Part shown: positions 49,601 to 61,300 of the stretch, one piece after another
How the letters are laid out: each line of letters starts with the position of its first letter
Numbering within the stretch: position 1 is the first letter of the stretch
Assembly: GCA_023055505.1 (NCBI GenBank)
Contig: JALIRH010000003.1
Location: 31,250,842 to 31,314,841 of the forward strand
DNA length: 64,000 nt
Direction of reading: 5' to 3'
Origin: Callipepla californica brunnescens
Taxonomy: Eukaryota > Chordata > Aves > Galliformes > Odontophoridae
Made by a program: the position numbers and the translations under genes
Notes under the pieces: generated by a model
Told to the model about the DNA's origin: nothing
Databases searched by the model: none
What the model saw: the letters and a program-made list of their open reading frames with translations, nothing else

Positions 49601-51598
49601 ATCGCTCAAGTTACTTTTCTCCCAGTGATATTGAACCGAATGGACTATTCAGCAATGTCAATACCATTAACTGCTAATACTGAAAGAGGGTTTTGTTTTT
49701 CACATCAAGTAAGAAACGACTGACAGCCGTGCCAGAGTTTCTATAGATTTTAGCACAGGATGGACTGTTTGTTTACTCTGTCTGACTTCTTTCACCGTGC
49801 TGGGCAAAGTTACAGGTGGCACCAAGAGGAATTTAGCAGGTAGAACTTAATTCCTTTGTTCTTTTCTTGGTAGAGGAAAAAAGAAAAGTTTTCCCAAAAA
49901 GATTGAGACATCAGTAGTTACATGTTTGCTCTTCAAAGAGGAGGAGGGTACAGGATCTCTCTTAAAATGACAACTATAGTGATGGGGGAGATGTAAGATA
50001 TTCTCCTTTTACATTTCTTTCATACTGACGCAAATGTAGGCATGCTAAGTATCAGATTAGTAGCTCATTATCAGATTTCTTTAATCAAACAAAGACATAG
50101 CCAGATTCATTGGTTGAAAATCAAAGCTTGAAAAATCTAAAAAAGGAAGGAGATGCAAATTTTAGATGAAGGTAATCAACTATCAGATGATTTTATTGAA
50201 ATTATGTACTTCCCAGCACTCCACTTGGATAGCTCTCTAAAAGACAAAGCTTCCAACAAACATGATGTATTACACTTCACATAGAATTAGTGGGTAATGA
50301 TACCTGTTACAACATAGATAAGAGTAGATGTACATAATGGTCTCTTCTGACCTTGACCAATCAAAATCTTTAACAAAATGTTCTTCAGTATACAAGAAAA
50401 CAACTTATGGACTCTTCAGACAACTTCATTTTTGCTGATTAGCATCTTGCAGTCATAAAATACCTTGAGTTATAGGAGACCCACAATGATTGCTGAGACC
50501 AACTGCTGGCTCCAAACAGAAATATCATCTTAGTGGGTTACAAAATCCAACTGAAATCATTTCAACACATCACCAAGCGTAAGACTGGAAAAATCTGAAA
50601 TTTCCTGCTTCATGTTAATTAGATTTTGTAGTTATACCATCTCTCTATTTCTTCTGACTTGATAACTCTTGAAACTAATAAGCAATTAAAAAAAACAAAC
50701 AAATGGGGCACTAAATATCTGAGAAGCTGAATCACTGAGGCTGAGAGGCCATGTGTATAATTTGCCTTTCCTCATTTCCAGCAAGAACCAACCAATTTAC
50801 ATACCCACATCTAGAGAAATACTATAAAACATAGCATCTTTGTCGCAGGCAAGAAACCCAAGTTATGTTTCACACAGCTATTGAATTTTGTTTAAGGACA
50901 TGAAAATATCCAAATGATAAAATCCAGCTGGGTTTCCAAAAACACTCTTGAAAAGGCCACTCACACCTAAGGCTTTCAAAGAGCTCCCACTATGGGACAA
51001 TCTTGTGGATAAGTAATTGCATAAAAAAGAAGAAAGAAAATGTAGGGTTAAATGGTGAACTTCATCACTGTGAACATTTCCCATCTGGAAGTTTTCCATC
51101 TGGAGTAGGACCTACTTTACTCAACTTCAAAGAAAATTAAACAGAAAAGACAGTGGATAGCAAAGTGACAAGGCTTGCTGGTGATGCTAAATATTCAGGA
51201 TAGAAGAAAACAAAAGCTGTATAGAATGAGTTACAGAAGGACTTCATGATAACAGCAATAAAATGACAAGCTAAATTCAGTGTAAATTTATGAATATGGG
51301 AGAAAACAATCCAATTCCTTGCAAATATACAGTAACACCAAACCTGTTTTCATGTACTTTTTCAACCAAATCTGAATGATAGACAGTCAAAAATCGTACA
51401 GCACTGGCTGTGTACTCAAATAGTAGGGTAAGGCAATGAATCCTTTTGCCCCTTACTTTGTGAAAGATTCAAGACATTTCACCCAGCAGATACACAGACT
51501 GTAACCCTCGCTCTGTGAAAGCAGAGGGAAAGTTTGTCTATTCACCTTATCCGTTAGGTTGCAATTAAAGGACAGACACATGGAGAAAGAAGGATGCA

Positions 51599-52018
51599 TG
51601 TGGCAGAGAGAACTCAAACAACCCCAGTGGAGGTCCCTGGTTTTGATAGAAAGGGAGGGACAAAGAAGTTTAGGGAGGAACAAACATGGGAAAATGGAGG
51701 ATAAAAAGGGCTGGGTATCACACTCATCTGACCACGCTGAACTTCAAATATGATCCCCTGGTTCTCCATACCACCAACTAGAGAGACTGTGGGGAGTGAG
51801 AGGTCCTAGCATCAGCAACAGGAGAGGGCACCGTGAGTCATAAAGGCCACAGTGTGTGGGGTGCTAACAACAGGAGCAATCAGTGTCTGTTAGGAATACA
51901 CACTCAGTCTTACCTATGGCCGCGTGGGGGAATAAGGAGTAAAAGCAGCCTTGCCTTTCTTGGGCTACGAGCCTCAGCAACTACATATCACTCCCTGCTT
52001 GTGCAAAGGCACACAGAG
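51599..52018 (+). mobile_element. Probable LTR of an avian endogenous retrovirus
   Basis: GC-richer block with promoter-to-polyA layout: a TATA-like GGATAAAAAGGGCTGGG near 51698, then a GAATAAGGAG poly(A)-like signal near 51930 after CCGCGTGGGG, and a closing block with GCACACAG near 52010. It starts TGTGGCAGAG (51599), and AAGGCACA near the right end is roughly its inverse. No matching target duplication was found, so both ends are provisional and the family is not named. No retroviral coding sequence is attached. Confidence 0.4.
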
Positions 52019-52100
52019 GTACTAGCTGAACATCTTTGCACCTGTCCTGCAGCATACTGCAGGGCTCACTGCTGCATCCTTTATGAGCAACAGCTATTAC

Positions 52101-52120
52101 TAAATAAATAAATAAATAAA
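52101..52120. repeat. (TAAA)n microsatellite
   Basis: Five TAAA units just downstream of the probable LTR. It creates several chance AATAAA hexamers. Confidence 0.95.
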
Positions 52121-52129
52121 GCAACTCTG

Positions 52130-53239
52130 AGGAAAATAAACCTAAAAAGCTCAGTTCTTCTAAATACACACATCTCCAGCTTTTCATACTTGCTTACTAT
52201 TCATGCCTGTTAACTCTGGATTTTGTCTTCCCCTGCATTTGAGATTAGGCCCCCTGTGGGAGACAATTTGCTTCACTACCGTGGGATCTTTGCATTTACT
52301 TCATCCTGTAGCTTTTTTGATTAAACTGTGTTACTGGAATTACTGCTTGATGCATTTGTCCCAGTATAGCAGTTTGCATCAAGCATTCTGCCAACTGTCA
52401 CTCGAAGTAGCAGAGAAACTCACTTATGTTCATGCCTATGTAAACCAACAATCCTAAGAATGACATTTTCTTGATGAAAATGTTACACTTTAAAAAACAG
52501 CAACTGAGAAATCCAGCAATATGATCAAATCTGTTCTCTACTGTAGTGAAGTTCTACCTCAGTTACAGGTTATTCCATTGACATCTAACATAACAGCACA
52601 GTTGAAATTTGATATTTGCAGGTGATTATTTAAGTCAAAATAACAGATTAACATAGGAAATCTATTTTCATCATCCTACAACAAGCCAAGTTGTTTGTCC
52701 TATTTTTTTCCAAGTGAATGCTTCTTGCTATTTTTACTAAAAATATAAGAATCTCATACAACATGTCATGCAGTTTCAAGGAGACTATTTTCTTTTTGAA
52801 GAAGTAGGAGGTGGGAGATCACTGAAAAGAGCAAACAAGCAAGCTGTTTTATTGAGAAAGGAAACAGTGAAACCTGGTTTCCTACAGATTTGTGCTATGG
52901 GTTGAACTCTGCATGGCTTCCCTCCTGCTTAATAAGGATTCTACTTATGCTGCATACTTCTCTCAGAGCATTGAAAGGTCTTTGTGTTATATCCAGGCAC
53001 GCATGTCTAAAAATGTATAGCAACTTATTAGATTTTTGACTCTTTCCTCCCTGCTAAATTGGCTGCAGTTGCCCAGGAGGTTCAAAGGTTATTAGAGGTG
53101 AAGTGACATAGACATACACTCAGCATGATCACATTGCTTTCTTTTTCCTAGGACCAGACTAGCATCAAACATCACAAAAAAGTACGTTCAGCCTTAAACA
53201 AGGAGCAAGAACTACAGCTATGCAATTCAGAGGGTCAGA
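52130..53239. other. Intergenic DNA
   Basis: About 1.1 kb of AT-rich sequence between two GC-richer blocks. No gene or recognisable repeat was seen. Confidence 0.5.
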
Positions 53240-53612
53240 CAATCTAAAAAAAGAACAGGCCAACAATTAGCCAATGGGCCCTGACCAGCCACATCTGGTG
53301 CCTCCATTCACCCTCTTCCCTATGCCCACAGGAGCCCTAATTCATCTTGTTCCTGGACTTTTAGTTTCTGCTTGAGCTATGTGGTAGGGATATCTGTTCT
53401 CAATCCTGTATCTGCTTCTGCTTTCTGGACGAGCCTAGGACCTGTGCTGCATCTTTGTCCCCTGCCCTGTCTCCTGGATGGACCTGCCAGAACTACCCAC
53501 TGTAGCTGGACTCTGTGGGATGTTGCTCTGGACAACATCTTGAGTCTTTGCCACCATCAGCTCCTGCTGTTCCATGACAATAAGCTTCTGCAGGAAGAAT
53601 GCTAGATGAAAA
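53240..53612. other. GC-richer block, possible old repeat
   Basis: A sharply bounded stretch of about 370 bases, richer in C and G than both flanks, starting near AACAGGCCAACAATTAGCC and ending near GCAGGAAGAATGC. It contains CCAATGGGCCC and long pyrimidine-rich runs. Abrupt edges and composition suggest an inserted element such as an LTR, but no terminal repeats or target duplication were found. A 77-codon frame inside it has no known domain. Confidence 0.3.
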
Positions 53613-54535
53613 AGGTGTTTGTATCGGGCAGTCAGTGATTAGGAAAGTAAACTACAAAGATAACATTCTCATTATATACTAACCCACACGCTAGTACATA
53701 TGTCTCAAGAAGAAATTAATAAGCAATAGTGCTATGCACATGCTATTTTTCAGTCTGAAGAATGGTACAATTAAATAACGTTCTGTTTCAACAAAGAGAT
53801 GCAATAAATGTCTTAAAACATCTCTACTTAACACAGGGAAGAAGCAAGTTATTAAGGGGAAAACCTAGCACAAACACGTTACCCATAGAAGATCTTTGTG
53901 TTTTCACTTCTAAGGCAAGACATACCTGATGCTGATCCCAGTGAGAACAATGGCTGTGCTATTTGTACTTTACCAGCAAGTCAGTTACCTTGTGTCTACT
54001 TCTTACCACTACTCTCACAGTGACTTTGAATTACCACCGTACTGCTGTCACTATAGAGGAACTCCTCTCCAGGTCACACCATGCTGACTTTAAAGCAATC
54101 AATCCCACTTTGAATTAACAGGAGAGCACTACATGCAGGAACAGTTCTGCATTTTGATATCAACTGAAGGAAACACCTTTTAATGGTACTTCTCTTATCT
54201 CATTAGGGTGGAGAATCATGTTATTAAAGTTTCTATCTTGCAATGAGACATGCAGATCTACCTGGCATTGAGCAAAATTCAAAAACAAAAATAAAATAAA
54301 TCAGTGTGGCACAGAGGTTTTTCAAAAGCATATAGGTTTTCTCCCTGACCAGTACCATATCATCTCCCATTTTTCTCTTCAGAAATTCTGTTCAGTTCCT
54401 AATCTGGAAGGCATACTTGTACACCTGTTTGGGCCTATTACATAGACAAATTATTTTTACTGTTTTCCTGATTGCCTTGCTTAACAGCATACGTTTCTCT
54501 GAAGGGTTAAGGATTTTATAATCAGAGAAACTAAC
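53613..54535. other. Intergenic DNA
   Basis: About 0.9 kb, AT-rich. No gene, RNA gene or repeat was recognised. Confidence 0.5.
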
Positions 54536-54540
54536 CCCCC

Positions 54541-54900
54541 TGTAGGGTGAATAACCCAAAAGAATGGTGCTCAGAGAAAATAGTGAGAAAAATGGTATAT
54601 TTTGCTGAGCTTATCTAGATGGTAAAGAGACAATAAACAGACAACCAGTGAATAAAGAGAAGCTCACCTCTTCCAGATGGTTGAGGTTCACCAATAACTC
54701 CACAGGGGAGGGATCTCCAACAAGAGACCCTTCCCCAGTGGTGCTCAGCCCTTAAATGGGGTCTGGGAGAGGTGGAGCCAGACTCCACCCCTTCCAATCA
54801 CACAGGTACATTACCTTCACCTGTGCTCCTGCAGCTGACTCAGTGCTCACCTCAGGTGATCAATCAGTGGTTCAGGCCATGATTCAACAGTTCCCATACA
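54541..54900 (-). mobile_element. Solo LTR, 360 bp, flanked by CCCCC
   Basis: It starts TGTAGGGTG and ends CCCATACA; the ends are imperfect inverted repeats (TGTAGGG against TGTATGGG). CCCCC stands on both sides (54536-54540 and 54901-54905), a 5-bp target duplication as expected of ERVL-like elements. On the - strand a TATA-like CCCATTTAAGGG (54749-54760) precedes a leader-like stretch, so - orientation is preferred. Two AATAAA hexamers near 54629 and 54653 would instead fit + orientation, so strand is not certain. No internal retroviral region is present. The C-run duplication is low in complexity and could partly be chance, but it coincides with both TG...CA ends. Confidence 0.75.
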
Positions 54901-54905
54901 CCCCC

Positions 54906-57900
54906 GAAGTATATATTGTAGAAATGTGTTTGTGTTTACAGTGATAAGGAATGTAATTATAAGGATTGACAGAAAAACACTGGTTTGGGTAGATGATGTG
55001 CTGTGATGTGCTGGCAGAGATACACAACTACATTTTTTGAAGATTGGTCTATGTTTAAAGTAGCAAATTCACTTAATTTTCTTCACAAATGTTGTCTGCT
55101 TAAAGAGGGCATTTAGAGGGTATTTATGTTATTTGACTGGATTGATTTCTTATGTCTCTCTTTTCAGGAAGTACTTTCAGGAACTTTTTCTGTTCTGGCT
55201 GAAGGAACAATGACAACCATTGATAGAACATAAAGAATTCCTACTTTGTGAATCACACAGGAAAAGATCCATAGTCAAATCACTGACACAGTCTGCACCG
55301 CAGTTTTCATCCAGAGGAGGCCCTGCATTTACCTAGTGGCTTATCTCTCTGGAAAGATTGAAATTAAAGATTGGCAGGCCATAGAAGCTCAGTGCTTATT
55401 CTTAGCCACCTGCTGACACCATGCTTACCCCAGAGGCAAAACAGAGGCAGTCAGAAGGAAACAACTGCTGGTATCATTAGATGCCTAGTGGGATACAGTT
55501 AGGCCCACTATCTGTGAGCAGGAACATCCCCTGCAAGTGAGAACAAGGACAAAATAAAGAACTCTCTAAAATTAAACCTCTTAAAAAAAAAAAAAAAACA
55601 ACAACAAAAAAGTGTACTTCTCTATCCTGACCTCAGCAAAATGCTGTACAAACTCAGGGTACTATGAATCAGAAAAACAAATGCTGGCTGAGAGCAAGAA
55701 AAGGGTTTCAACTTAAACTTTCTCTCTCCCGTAAGAAAAATAATGGACAGCAGATAAACAAAGAGACAGAAGTCTAACAATGTGCTGAGCCTTCCTTGAG
55801 GCAGGGTGCTAAAATGTAAACTACTGCCCAACTGAGGGGACAGGTCAGAGATGGTGGATTGCACTCTCATTCCTTCCAGCTTCAGCCTCTAGGGAATACC
55901 ATAAATATCAAAAATGACCTCTTTTCTTAGCCACTGGTCTGGAAATTTGCAGTTAATTAATTTTTCCCCATTCAATGTAAAGATCTAGGACTCCATCCAA
56001 GTTTTTTAGTGAACATCTAGCAATAAATGCAGGCTTCCCCAGGCTTAGCAAGCAGTTTATAACTATGACTGGCAGCTCCCTCCAAGGTCTCTACAGGTCA
56101 CTCAGAATCACAATCTTCCCTACTCCAACGGATATGTTTTCCAGGCACCAGTCTTTTGCAGAGTGTTCTTTCATGGAGTTGCCCAACCACACCGTTCAGT
56201 TCAGCAGGAGCCAAGTTTAACTGATGCTCATCTACCAAAAATAGAGTCTAGGTAATTGAATAGGAAGAAACGTTCTGCCAGCAGACTCTTCACCATTTAG
56301 AAATAAATGACTACTAACTAAGCTACCCATTTCAGAAGACAAAGAGCTAGCTTTTTCTCTGCTTATCCTAAAAGGAGTATAACCCGTGTCACACATTCTC
56401 TTGCATTTTCTGGCAGTGCTAGGGTATGTGTTGTATTTTTTATTCCAGCCAGCCAGCCAGCCCTAGCCAAAAACGCAAAAATCCCATGATCAGGACAGCA
56501 AGCAGGCTGACTTCATAGACAACTGGCTATAGCACACAGCTACAAAGGAGAAAACTTGCACACTGCAGTTCATGCTTCTTGAACAGCTCGTGTTCTGTGC
56601 AGAGACTAGATTACAAAGTATACAAAAGGGAGCAGACCTAAATACTAAGTCTTTGAGGAAATATAAATAAAACTTCAAATGCATTTAGCAAACGCAAGGT
56701 CCCCTTAACAGCAGAACTCCACAAACGCATAGACAGCATAACTACTGCCTCTTTTTGGTGCATTTGCATGACTTCAGCCCAGACAGAACACCCAGAAGGA
56801 GAGCACATTTTATGGTAAAAAATACATAAATTATAATGGAAATCTAAGTGGAATGCTAATTAATTCAAGCCCTGATGCTGCAACAGCTTTACTCACACAA
56901 TTGGTTGCAAGCCCAAGGAGTTAGCAACGCAGTGAAATAACTGATAGTTATTTCCGTACATGAAAACAGAATGAAACGGTTCTTCAATTACGGTACAAGA
57001 AACCAAGGGTCATGTCAAACGGTGATAGCCCCAAAACTCCCCACATGCTCTTCTGCAAATGAAAGGCTGACTTATAAAACCTAGTAAAATTCTATGTCGA
57101 ACAAAACAGCATTGTATGGGTCTCTTTTTGCTGGCTTGCCTGGGCAACCAGCCAGTAGTCTGAGATAGTTCAATATTGTACAGAAAATCTACCTGTAAAA
57201 CCAACCACAATAAGTTCTGCGCAGGAAGTCCAGGCCAAGGGTGAATAATAGCCAGTTATAAAATGTAGTACTTGTGTTAACAGTCTAGTAAATACATGGT
57301 TCTTTACTGTAATTCTTTCTTCAGATTAAAGATGCCTGACAAACCCCTGTGGGAAGCCATAACTTTACACTATGATAAATTCCCTGCTCTTGAAAACCAA
57401 AACAACAAAAACGTCCTGAGATGTAAATTATGAAAATACATTTTTGATTTTTAGATTATATGGGAAGCTTTGTTCTCTCTTGATCCTCCTACCCTACAAA
57501 AGCCATGTCAGAATTTTCAAGTTTTTAATTATGTATTTGAGCACGATAAACATTCAACAGTACTCACGTGGAATGAGAACTAAAAGTCACTACATTTAAG
57601 AGAAAGATAAATTAACTAAATGTGGTTATTTAGTGAAAGGGAAGAATAGGTAAACAAGAATTTGGAGTTACAATCTCTTCTCTGAAATGAACTTTGGCCA
57701 GATTCAAAGAAATAGGCCAAATGTATATACACATATATGTACACACACATAGATGTTCTAAACTTTGATAAAAATGAACCCCAGCCTACTCATAAGTAAC
57801 AAATTTTGCTTCTAATCACTCCCTAGATTTTACATAAAACAGAAGTTTTATGGGGACAGGGGAAGCTTCTTCTAGCTTATTCAGAAAATAAGTAGGTCAA

Positions 57901-57918
57901 GCTGATCAAGCTGACTGG
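54906..57918. other. Intergenic DNA upstream of NTPCR
   Basis: About 3 kb, AT-rich, without a supportable gene. It holds a 16-base A run (55583-55598), a (CCAG)4 repeat (56445-56462) and a short purine/pyrimidine TATATACACATATATGTACA stretch near 57723. Confidence 0.5.
56445..56462. repeat. (CCAG)4 short tandem repeat
   Basis: Four CCAG units plus CC, followed by CTAGCC. Confidence 0.95.
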
Positions 57919-57935
57919 AAAAAAAAAAAAAAAAA
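57919..57935. repeat. Poly(A) run, 17 bases
   Basis: A homopolymer about 90 bases before the NTPCR CpG island begins. It may act as a nucleosome-excluding tract at the promoter edge; that is inference. Confidence 0.95.
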
Positions 57936-58014
57936 GAAAGAAAATGCTTAGGAAACTAATGTATCCCCTCATTTCCCCTAGCCCCCACCTTTAAGTAACA
58001 TCCATCCCGCATTA

Positions 58015-58330
58015 AGGACCGAGGCAGCGGGGCCGAACTCAGAGCCCGCGGGCACAGCACTCGGCTCCGCTGGGGCAGCCCGGGGCCGCCGGGAGAGGGG
58101 CGGAGCGAGGGCGGTGCTCCGCGCCACGCAGCCCCGGCTCTATAGGGCGGAGCGCGGCTGCTGCTCCCCGCCATGTCCAGGCACGTTTTCCTTACGGGAC
58201 CCCCAGGTAAAGGGGCTGCCTGGCGCCAGCAGCGAGAGGAAGCCGGGGATTGGGGCGGGGGGGGCAAGGCGTGGCCGCCCAGGGCTGGGCCCGGCGGGGA
58301 TATGAGCCCCAGCGTTTAGCTGGGCCCGGC
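58015..58330. promoter_or_regulatory. NTPCR: CpG-island promoter of NTPCR
   Basis: An abrupt GC- and CpG-rich block around the NTPCR start codon. It contains GC boxes (GGGGCGGAGC near 58096, GGGCGGAGCG near 58145) and, just inside intron 1, an inverted CCAAT box next to a GC box (GATTGGGGCGGGG near 58247). CTCTATAGGGC (near 58138) is the only TATA-like string. The CCGCCATGTCC around the start codon resembles a YY1 site. Confidence 0.85.
58173..58206 (+). CDS. NTPCR: NTPCR coding exon 1
   Basis: Encodes MSRHVFLTGPP and the first base of Gly12, the opening of the P-loop. Donor is CAG|GTAAAG. Phase 1 intron follows, 2039 bp. Confidence 0.95.
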
Positions 58331-61300
58331 CTCAGCTTCAGGGCACCATGCGGGACAAAGCTTGTTTAAATAAAGCCCTGGGCATATATATTTTTTAATT
58401 TTTTTATTTTTTGTGAACCTTTTGCAGATGGGTGGTCTGGAATTAAAATGCTGCTGGTAGGTTCAGGTAGAGATCTTTTCTGTCCACTGGAGCACAGGCC
58501 ATCCTCTAGCGGATGCACAGGAGGTTGAGCTGCTTGCCTGTGTTCATTTAACTAAAATGTAATGGCAGATAATGGATAGTTCCATGTTTGCTATCTTGTT
58601 GTTCGAATGCCAGAAATGCTTTTGACTTCAACGTTCAGAATTTATGTTTGAGTAGATGCCCTTGGAGCTCCAGAAGATTTTAACCAGCCTGGAGAAGAGG
58701 GGGCTTCTGGGAGACCTTACAGCAGTCTTCCAGTACCTAATGGGAGACTACAGTAAAGCTGGGCAGGAACCTTTTTATCAGGGAGTGTAGCGATAGGACA
58801 AGGAGTAATGGGTTTAAATGGTGCAGGTTAAGTATTACCAGAAATAATATGTTATGAGGGTGCTGAGGCACTGGCACAGGCTGCCCAGAGAAGAGGTGGC
58901 TGCCTGATCTAGTGAGAGATGTCCTTGCCCATGGCAGGGGGTTGGATCTATGTGATCTTCAAGATCCCTTCCAACTCAAACCATTCCATGAAGCTGATGG
59001 TTAAGTAGTTCCTAAATCTGCTTAAAATTTAGGGAAGAAATTTGATATACGCATAGTGAAAAGAATTCTCTTGACATCTTTACATGTGTTACAATAGAAC
59101 ATATTCATTATTTCCAAGAATTTAATGTTCTTTTTTTTTTCCTACATGATAATTCTATTTTCTAAAGAAGAAATACTTTGTAATGACTAAAAATGAAGTG
59201 ATCTCAGTAAACTACTGAGGCAACGCTCTTATTTTAAACTCAGCTTTGTGAAGGGAGGTACTTTTCCAAAGGTAAAATAGGGAACAAAGGGTGCCTGGAA
59301 GATGGTCAGCATTTACATACTAAATTGTACATCAGATTGTGCTAGGTGATATCTGATGGGAAAGGTTTTGAGGATCTTTATTAGGATTGGAGAATGGATT
59401 ATAGGAGCCCAGGTTAATTCATGCAGGGAGAGATTTCAGGAGGTATAATGCCAAGTCAGCTATGAGCCCAGACCATGTTGCTCGTGGCTTTATCTAGTCC
59501 TGAAAATCTTAAGGGATAGAACAACTCAGCCTTTCTGGGCAACCTTCTCCAGGGCTTGATTGTCCTCACAATAAAAAATGCTCTTCCCTGTATCTAGTAA
59601 GAGCCTCTCTTGCTTTAATTATTGTAGCATTAGAAGCCTATTTTTTTGCCATGTAGGATCTGCTAACTCAACAGTACTGACTGATTCCAGTTTCTAGGAC
59701 AAAACAGTAGTATGTGCTTTATCTTGCTAGAAGTCAGAACTCTGGTAATAAGCAATCTTTTTAGACCTAATCAAAAAAAGAGGATTAATTCATTTCTGTT
59801 CTTAAGAAGCAGTGAATAGCAGTGATAGAGAAGGAGGTCCATCAGTCAGCCTTGCAGCTAGCTTAGTTACCAGTTGTGTCACAGTATGGCTCTCAACGTG
59901 CGCTGATCTCTTGGGCATTTGCTTGCCTTTGGGCAAGCTCTGTGGCCTGTCCAGGCTCAGTCAAAGTTAACAAGTTCAGTTGTAGCCTGGGGTATTTGTG
60001 CCGTTCTGTTGTGACTTCACTGTAGACATAATTTTTAAAGGATAGTGAGCTGTTATACTATAAGTACAGCATGGGCTTTAAAAGGTGCTTCTATTCTTGC
60101 TTTTCCTACCTTAAAAAAAAAGAAAACAATTTGCAAATGGTAATGGATGTTCTTGCTAAATCAGGTAATTACTGTGATGTTTAAACATAAGCTTTTACTA
60201 TGGAAGATTAATCCCACGTACTTTTTGTCTCCTCTTTATTTCTAGGCATCGGAAAGACTACTTTGATCCAGAAAGTCACTCAAGCACTAAAATCCTCAGA
60301 CGTCCCCATTGATGGATTTTACACAGAGGAAGTTAAAGAAGGTGGCAGAAGAAGAGGATTTGATGTCGTTACTTTATCTGGAAAACGAGGTCCTTTATCT
60401 AGAGTTAGGTACTGAGGTTTAAATTGTTTTAAGCTGCTTGTTGTTTTATGCTTCTCTAGTCTGTCAGCATGTTAAATGCCCTTCTAGAAGGTGATTACCA
60501 GCACGGATACGGCTTTCATGTCATGTTCTTTCTTCAGTTCTCATTTTCTGGCTGATACCTGCATTGTCTATGTAGACGCTGTACTGCATAGTTTAAAAAG
60601 AAAATGACCTACAGAACAATGTTCTTTTCTACTTCATGTTTTACACCAGATAGAGCTTTTTTTCTGAGTCCAGGTCTCTTTGGGATACAGTGAGTAGCTT
60701 GTTGTAGACAGGAGGGAAAATTATTTTTTTCTACCAGCTGATTTATGGGTACAGAATCTGAAAATTAAAGTTGAACAGCATGTAATGTTGTGTAAAGAGC
60801 CACTGACTGGCCCACAAATCCTACATTTTAAGAAAAAGAGAGCTTCAGAATCCCACTAAGATGGCGTCAGAAGTGCAGAGCACTCCCCTAAGTTCCTAGG
60901 TTCGATTCATGATTCCTGCACAACTTAGCCTAGGTCCAAGTGTGACGTTTCCATTACATTCAGGCATAACTGACCTGACTAAATAAGTTGCATACTGCTA
61001 ATAAAGGCATATCACTCAGAATAACGTGATGCTGTACATACAAAATGAGTATTTTTCAAAGCCCGTTTAAGTGTTTTGCAACCTACTCTGAGCTTTGGGC
61101 TGCTGCTTTGATGCTGTGTAGTGTCATGTTACCTAATTCAAAGGTAGCTCCTACACCTGCAAGAAATGCAGATTTGTATTTTAATTTCATTGCAGATATC
61201 TCTGTTACCTTTTATATTTTTTATGTCCCTCTGTGCAGTGTTCAAATTTAAGCTCATACAGTACTGAAGGGAGCTCATGGTGTATTTGTTATCTGAAAGT

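Larger units (their letters stand above)
34294..51598. other. Long intergenic stretch
   Basis: About 17 kb, AT-rich, with no frame that can be defended as a gene. The longest (39614-40060, 148 codons) is of mixed composition with no domain, no flanking splice-site logic and no repeat match. Contents that can be named are homopolymer runs, a TTTA microsatellite, a CTCF-like motif and candidate enhancer blocks, each listed separately. Further unlisted A runs lie at 37482-37497 and 41142-41151. Confidence 0.5.
58207..60245 (+). other. NTPCR: NTPCR intron 1
   Basis: GTAAAG...TTTCTAG. Its first 120 bases belong to the CpG island. It contains a sense CR1 fragment and an antisense CR1 fragment, listed separately. 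Nothing else was recognised. Confidence 0.9.

Noticed and set aside
50320..50370. ATAATGGTCTCTTCTGACCTTGACC as a CR1 3' end
   Set aside because: It resembles the GATCTCTT..GACCTT block of some CR1 3' ends, but too little matches on either side and there is no terminal octamer repeat.
57956..58305. Frames on both strands across the NTPCR CpG island
   Set aside because: Explained by high GC content lowering stop-codon frequency. The real coding exon here is only 34 bases.
60841..60930. Functional tRNA gene at the GGTTCGATTC string
   Set aside because: Acceptor and anticodon stems do not form and no terminator T-run follows at the right place. At best it is a SINE relic.
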